Source: CAZWSC01 sp964636385
GTDB taxonomy: Bacteria > Eisenbacteria > RBG-16-71-46 > CAIMUX01
Assembly (NCBI GenBank): GCA_964636385.1
Contig: CAZWSC010000107.1
Location: 1 to 36,207 of the forward strand
Direction of reading: 5' to 3'
Length of the DNA: 36,207 bases
Under the pieces are notes generated by a model. It saw only the letters and a list, made by a program, of their open reading frames with translations, did no database searches and was not told where the DNA came from. How positions within the stretch are numbered: the stretch's first letter is position 1; each line of letters starts with the position of its first letter. Of this stretch, positions 33,366-36,207 are shown piece by piece. Both the position numbers and the translations under genes were made by a program.

Positions 33366-34550
33366 ATGGAGTTCGCGTTCATTGCGTTGATTGTGGTCGT
33401 CATGGTGATCTCTGCATACGGGCTTGGGGGAAGGCACGGAACTCGCCGGACACGCGAACGCAGTCAGGCGATCATACCCGCGACCGGCAGGCACGGACAG
33501 GCAGGTCACGATCCGAGGAGAAGCGACCCCGGGTTGCCACGAGAGCCGGTCAAGCCCCCTGCGGAGGCGTCGAAGGGAGAGGCCAGGAAGGCCCGCTTCA
33601 CCCTGCTCATGGGAATCGACCAGCTTCCGCCGCAACCCGCGCCTGCGTCTCCTGAGGATCCGGAGCTTTGGGACGAGGCGATACGGAGCAGGATTCTGCC
33701 GATGGCGAAGGGGATCGCCGTACGGGTGCGGGCCCGGAGCAAGCTCTACAGGATCCTCACATCGCCAAGCTTGAACGCTGAGGCGATGAACCAGGCGATC
33801 CTCGAGGACCCGGAACTTGCCGGCGAGATCCTGCGTTCGGTGAACTCCCCCTACTATGGGCTGGTGCAGCCGGTGGCCTCCGTAACCCGGGCGATTCTGT
33901 ACCTGGGCCATCTCGAGGTGAGGAACATCATCTGGCGGGTGTGCATGCGTGAGACGAGCGGCGATGACCTCACCGCCGAGACACAGGAGGCGATGGACCA
34001 CCTCTGGCATCACTCATTCGTCGTGTCACGGGGATCATACGTCATCGCCAGGACGCTCGGAGTTGGCGACCCGGATCACATCGCGACGGCCGCGCTTCTG
34101 CACGACATCGGAAAGTCGTTCTTCCTTCGGCTGCAGCCGTCGGAGTACATGGCGCTGATGGAAGACCCGGCGCTGACAGGCGGCGATCTCCGCAGGGCCG
34201 AGCAGTCCCTGTTCGGATGCGACCACGCAAGGCTGGGGTACGAGGTCGTCCGGATGTGGGGGCTTCCCGATAAGATCACGCAGCTTGTGGGGAAGCACCA
34301 CCATCCCGAGTGGGCGACCGCTGTCAAGGAGTTCGATGATCCCAGATCGCTCATGGTTGTGTACCTGGCCGACCTTCTGCACCACACATCACGCCCCAGG
34401 CAGGAAGAAGGCGCCGAACGCAGGTTCCGCGCCCCGGCCGACGGCTGGATCCGGCTTCTCGGCCTGAAGGGGGGGCTGGAGGATCTGTGCTCCGATCAAC
34501 TCCTCAGGATCTACGCCGCCGACGCAGCAGTAGCCGCGGATGCTGCGTAG
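33366..34550 (+). CDS. membrane-anchored HDOD-domain protein
   Basis: 394 aa from the ATG at 33366, with GAGGTGATC directly before it. A single membrane segment (EFAFIALIVVVMVISAYGLGG, about 2-22) is followed by a basic, Pro-rich linker to about 100 and an HDOD domain (about 110-320). IRSRILPMAKGIAVRVRA and YRILTSPSLNAEAMNQAI open the domain. EDPELAGEILRSVNSPYYGL and VTRAILYLGHLEVRNII are typical, and LLHDIGKSF keeps the HD pair, as does KHHHPEW. HDOD proteins act in signalling, often with c-di-GMP modules, motility or competence. No GGDEF or EAL domain is attached. Catalysis is uncertain for the family. The membrane anchor is less usual. Confidence 0.88.
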   Translation: MEFAFIALIVVVMVISAYGLGGRHGTRRTRERSQAIIPATGRHGQAGHDPRRSDPGLPREPVKPPAEASKGEARKARFTLLMGIDQLPPQPAPASPEDPELWDEAIRSRILPMAKGIAVRVRARSKLYRILTSPSLNAEAMNQAILEDPELAGEILRSVNSPYYGLVQPVASVTRAILYLGHLEVRNIIWRVCMRETSGDDLTAETQEAMDHLWHHSFVVSRGSYVIARTLGVGDPDHIATAALLHDIGKSFFLRLQPSEYMALMEDPALTGGDLRRAEQSLFGCDHARLGYEVVRMWGLPDKITQLVGKHHHPEWATAVKEFDDPRSLMVVYLADLLHHTSRPRQEEGAERRFRAPADGWIRLLGLKGGLEDLCSDQLLRIYAADAAVAADAA

Positions 34551-34569
34551 GACGGCCTGCGTCCGGGAA

Positions 34570-34584
34570 TGTGGAGGCGGCGGG
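34570..34584. repeat. 15-bp direct repeat, left copy
   Basis: TGTGGAGGCGGCGGG, repeated exactly at 36138-36152 on the other side of the AAA/DUF4143 gene. The preceding GGAA also matches, with a one-base offset. A GC-rich hairpin (about 34600-34617, CGGCCGC-TGAC-GCGGCCG) lies just inside. Confidence 0.75.
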
Positions 34585-34633
34585 GCAGGTTGCCGCGGCC
34601 GCTGACGCGGCCGGGGGCGCCCCGTGAGTTCTC

Positions 34634-34661
34634 TTGACAGGCACAGATCAGTATGGATTAT
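34634..34661 (+). promoter_or_regulatory. sigma-70 promoter of the AAA/DUF4143 gene
   Basis: Perfect TTGACA (34634-34639), a 16-bp spacer and GATTAT (34656-34661) in a locally AT-richer stretch, about 55 bp before the ATG. It is the best -35 match in the window. Confidence 0.45.
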
Positions 34662-34714
34662 TGCCATTGACTACATTTGTTCAGAAGGCACTGCCTAAAC
34701 TGAGGAGTGGGTCG

Positions 34715-36109
34715 ATGGATCCTCGTTTCCTGCCCCACAACACCCACAAAGAGTCTGCAGGTGAATTCGCGAAGCGCGACCCCAACCTGCGGCAGATGAT
34801 CAAGCTGCCACTCCCCTATCGTTCCCCGCTCCTGGACCGTCTGAAGCTGCTTGGCCCCGGCGTCTACTCCCTGACCGGCAGCCGGCAGATCGGCAAGACC
34901 ACGGCCCTCAAGCAGTGGATGGCAGAGCTTCTGAAATCGGGCGCCGCCCCCGAGCGGATCTGCTACATGGCAGGGGAACTGATCGACGACCACCACACTC
35001 TCGTCCGGCTGATCACTGAGCAGGTCGGCGAGTGGAAAGAACGCGGTCCTGGTCACCTCCTGGTGGATGAGGTCACGTACATCCGGGATTGGGACAAGGG
35101 AGTGAAGTTCCTGGCGGACGCGGGGACGCTGGAAGACGTCGTGCTGATGCTCTCCGGCTCGGACTCAGGCCTGATCCAGGAAGCCAGGATGCGCTTGCCC
35201 GGCCGGCGGGGGGTGAGCTCGATCGTGGATTTCCACATCGGGCCTCTGACCTTCGGCGAGTACGTAGACCTGGCCAGGCGGATCCCCGCGACCGGCCGAC
35301 AATCACTCCTTGCACCGAAGCGCAGCATTTCGCAGGCGACCCGGCGCCTCCTCGATGACGAGTTCGCGCGGTATCTCGCCCATGGCGGTTTCCTGCGTGC
35401 CATCAACGACATGGCTCAGGGCGATTCCATCCCCCCCTCGACCTTCGCCACCTACGGAGACTGGATCCGGGGTGACATGCTGAAGCGGGGAAAGCAGGAG
35501 CACTACCTGCGGGAGATCCTGGCTGCGATTGCCGGCAGGTACGGGACGCAGGTGACCTGGAACGCTCTCTCGCGGGATCTCTCCATCGACCATCCGGCGA
35601 CCGTCGCCGACTATGTTGCCCTGCTGGCCTCGATGGATGCTGTCTTCGTGCAGCCGGCCTTGCTCGAGGACAAGCTGACTGCGGCGCCGCGCAAGGCGCG
35701 CCGGGTGATGTTCACCGATCCCTTCATCCTGCATGCGGTCAACAGCTGGCTTCGGCCGGATGCGGATCCGTTTCACGTCCGCCTTGAACCGATGCTGAAG
35801 GACCCTGAATGGCAGGGAAGGATCGCCGAGGCCTGCGCCGTCACACATGTGCGCCGGTTCCACCCCACCTACTACATCAAGGCCGAGGGAGAGGTCGACA
35901 TCGCCTACATCGAGGGGAAGCGGTTCCAGCCGATCGAGGTCAAGTGGACGCAGCAATTGCGACCGAAGGATCTCAAGCAGATAGCCAAGTATGGGAATGG
36001 CAGGATCTGGGCCCGGACCTGGGGTACGGACGATATCGCCGGAGTTCCGGTGGAGCCGCTGCCTCTGGCGTTGTACCGGCTTGGGGGGGCTTATCGACCC
36101 ACCGCATGA
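34715..36109 (+). CDS. AAA-family ATPase with DUF4143 nuclease-like C-terminal domain
   Basis: 464 aa from the ATG at 34715, behind GAGGAG. The N-terminal AAA_14-type ATPase has Walker A GSRQIGKTT (55-63), Walker B HLLVDEVTYI (about 114-123) and a sensor-1 LMLSGSDSGL. A winged-helix-like middle follows (about 270-340: LREILAAIAGRYGTQVTWNA, then LSIDHPATVADYVALLASMD). The C-terminal DUF4143 domain has VMFTDPFILHA and GEVDIAYIEGKRFQPIEVKW, where D...E-x-K resembles the PD-(D/E)xK nuclease core. The family is widespread, patchily distributed and often laterally transferred; its function is unknown. Its own strong promoter and flanking direct repeats set it apart from its neighbours. Confidence 0.9.
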   Translation: MDPRFLPHNTHKESAGEFAKRDPNLRQMIKLPLPYRSPLLDRLKLLGPGVYSLTGSRQIGKTTALKQWMAELLKSGAAPERICYMAGELIDDHHTLVRLITEQVGEWKERGPGHLLVDEVTYIRDWDKGVKFLADAGTLEDVVLMLSGSDSGLIQEARMRLPGRRGVSSIVDFHIGPLTFGEYVDLARRIPATGRQSLLAPKRSISQATRRLLDDEFARYLAHGGFLRAINDMAQGDSIPPSTFATYGDWIRGDMLKRGKQEHYLREILAAIAGRYGTQVTWNALSRDLSIDHPATVADYVALLASMDAVFVQPALLEDKLTAAPRKARRVMFTDPFILHAVNSWLRPDADPFHVRLEPMLKDPEWQGRIAEACAVTHVRRFHPTYYIKAEGEVDIAYIEGKRFQPIEVKWTQQLRPKDLKQIAKYGNGRIWARTWGTDDIAGVPVEPLPLALYRLGGAYRPTA

Positions 36110-36137
36110 ACGCACGCGGCCGGCGGAGCGAAGGAAG

Positions 36138-36152
36138 TGTGGAGGCGGCGGG
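36138..36152. repeat. 15-bp direct repeat, right copy
   Basis: TGTGGAGGCGGCGGG, identical to 34570-34584. Read on the minus strand it ends ...CCCGCCGCCTCCACA, close to the usual 3' end of tmRNA genes (CCGCCTCCACCA). Confidence 0.75.
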
Positions 36153-36185
36153 CTCCGAGATTCCGAAGGAATCGAGAACCCCGCC
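36147..36185 (+). terminator. hairpin downstream of the AAA/DUF4143 gene
   Basis: GGCGGG pairs with CCCGCC around an inner stem GATTCC-GAA-GGAATC, 37 nt after the stop. No U-tract follows. It overlaps the right direct repeat, so it may belong to that element rather than act as a terminator. Confidence 0.35.
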
Positions 36186-36207
36186 ACGTCAGAAGCACAG
36201 CGCACCG

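Overview
The window looks like a chromosomal segment from a GC-rich, didermal, probably uncultivated bacterium of the FCB/candidate-phylum type (Eisenbacteria- or Krumholzibacteria-like; the rank is inference). The reasons are two secreted proteases ending in FlgD-like 'PNP...GVYYVRL' tails, lipoproteins and a LysM-bearing MltD-type murein lyase, a single-chain glycyl-tRNA synthetase, a coenzyme-B12-dependent ribonucleotide reductase, a tetratricopeptide-like sigma-54 activator, and frequent TTG/GTG starts behind strong GGAGG sites. No rRNA, tRNA, CRISPR array, prophage or insertion sequence was recognised.

Layout. 1-2503 (minus): a four-helix-bundle (S23/IVP-like) protein running off the left edge, a 23-unit heptanucleotide array, and a long-chain acyl-CoA ligase. 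2692-3960 (plus): a GT4 glycosyltransferase. 4057-10979 (minus): a long co-directional block with a secreted lipoprotein, a HAD phosphatase, a LysM lytic transglycosylase, a second GT4 enzyme, an anti-sigma factor overlapping its ECF sigma factor, and SpoVG. This block reads as cell-envelope and stress-response functions. 11332-12216 (plus): an AEC permease. 12228-16500 (minus): a secreted M28 peptidase, FolE and a DHH phosphoesterase. 16781-17374 (plus): a DUF4149-like membrane protein. 17391-20106 (minus): the two tRNA methylthiotransferases MtaB and MiaB in tandem.

20639-25015 (plus) is a B12-linked unit: class II ribonucleotide reductase followed by the adenosyltransferase that makes its cofactor. 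A long, strongly folded leader RNA and a stand-alone tandem-ACT protein related to the aspartokinase regulatory domain come next. 25039-31344 (minus): an orphan sigma-54 activator, an 873-nt hairpin-rich gap, a secreted subtilase and an inositol-phosphatase-family enzyme. 31502-36109 (plus): glycyl-tRNA synthetase, a membrane-anchored HDOD protein, and an AAA/DUF4143 ATPase with its own TTGACA promoter, bounded by 15-bp direct repeats.

The most unusual items are the folded leader at 24240-24547, whose ribosome-binding site duplicates one arm of an upstream palindromic hairpin; the perfectly phased heptamer array between the ligase and the four-helix-bundle gene; the repeat-bounded ATPase module; and the recurring low-complexity insertions inside conserved enzymes. 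Most conserved genes are confidently assigned by motif. The start sites are my choices, based on Shine-Dalgarno sequences and family N-termini.
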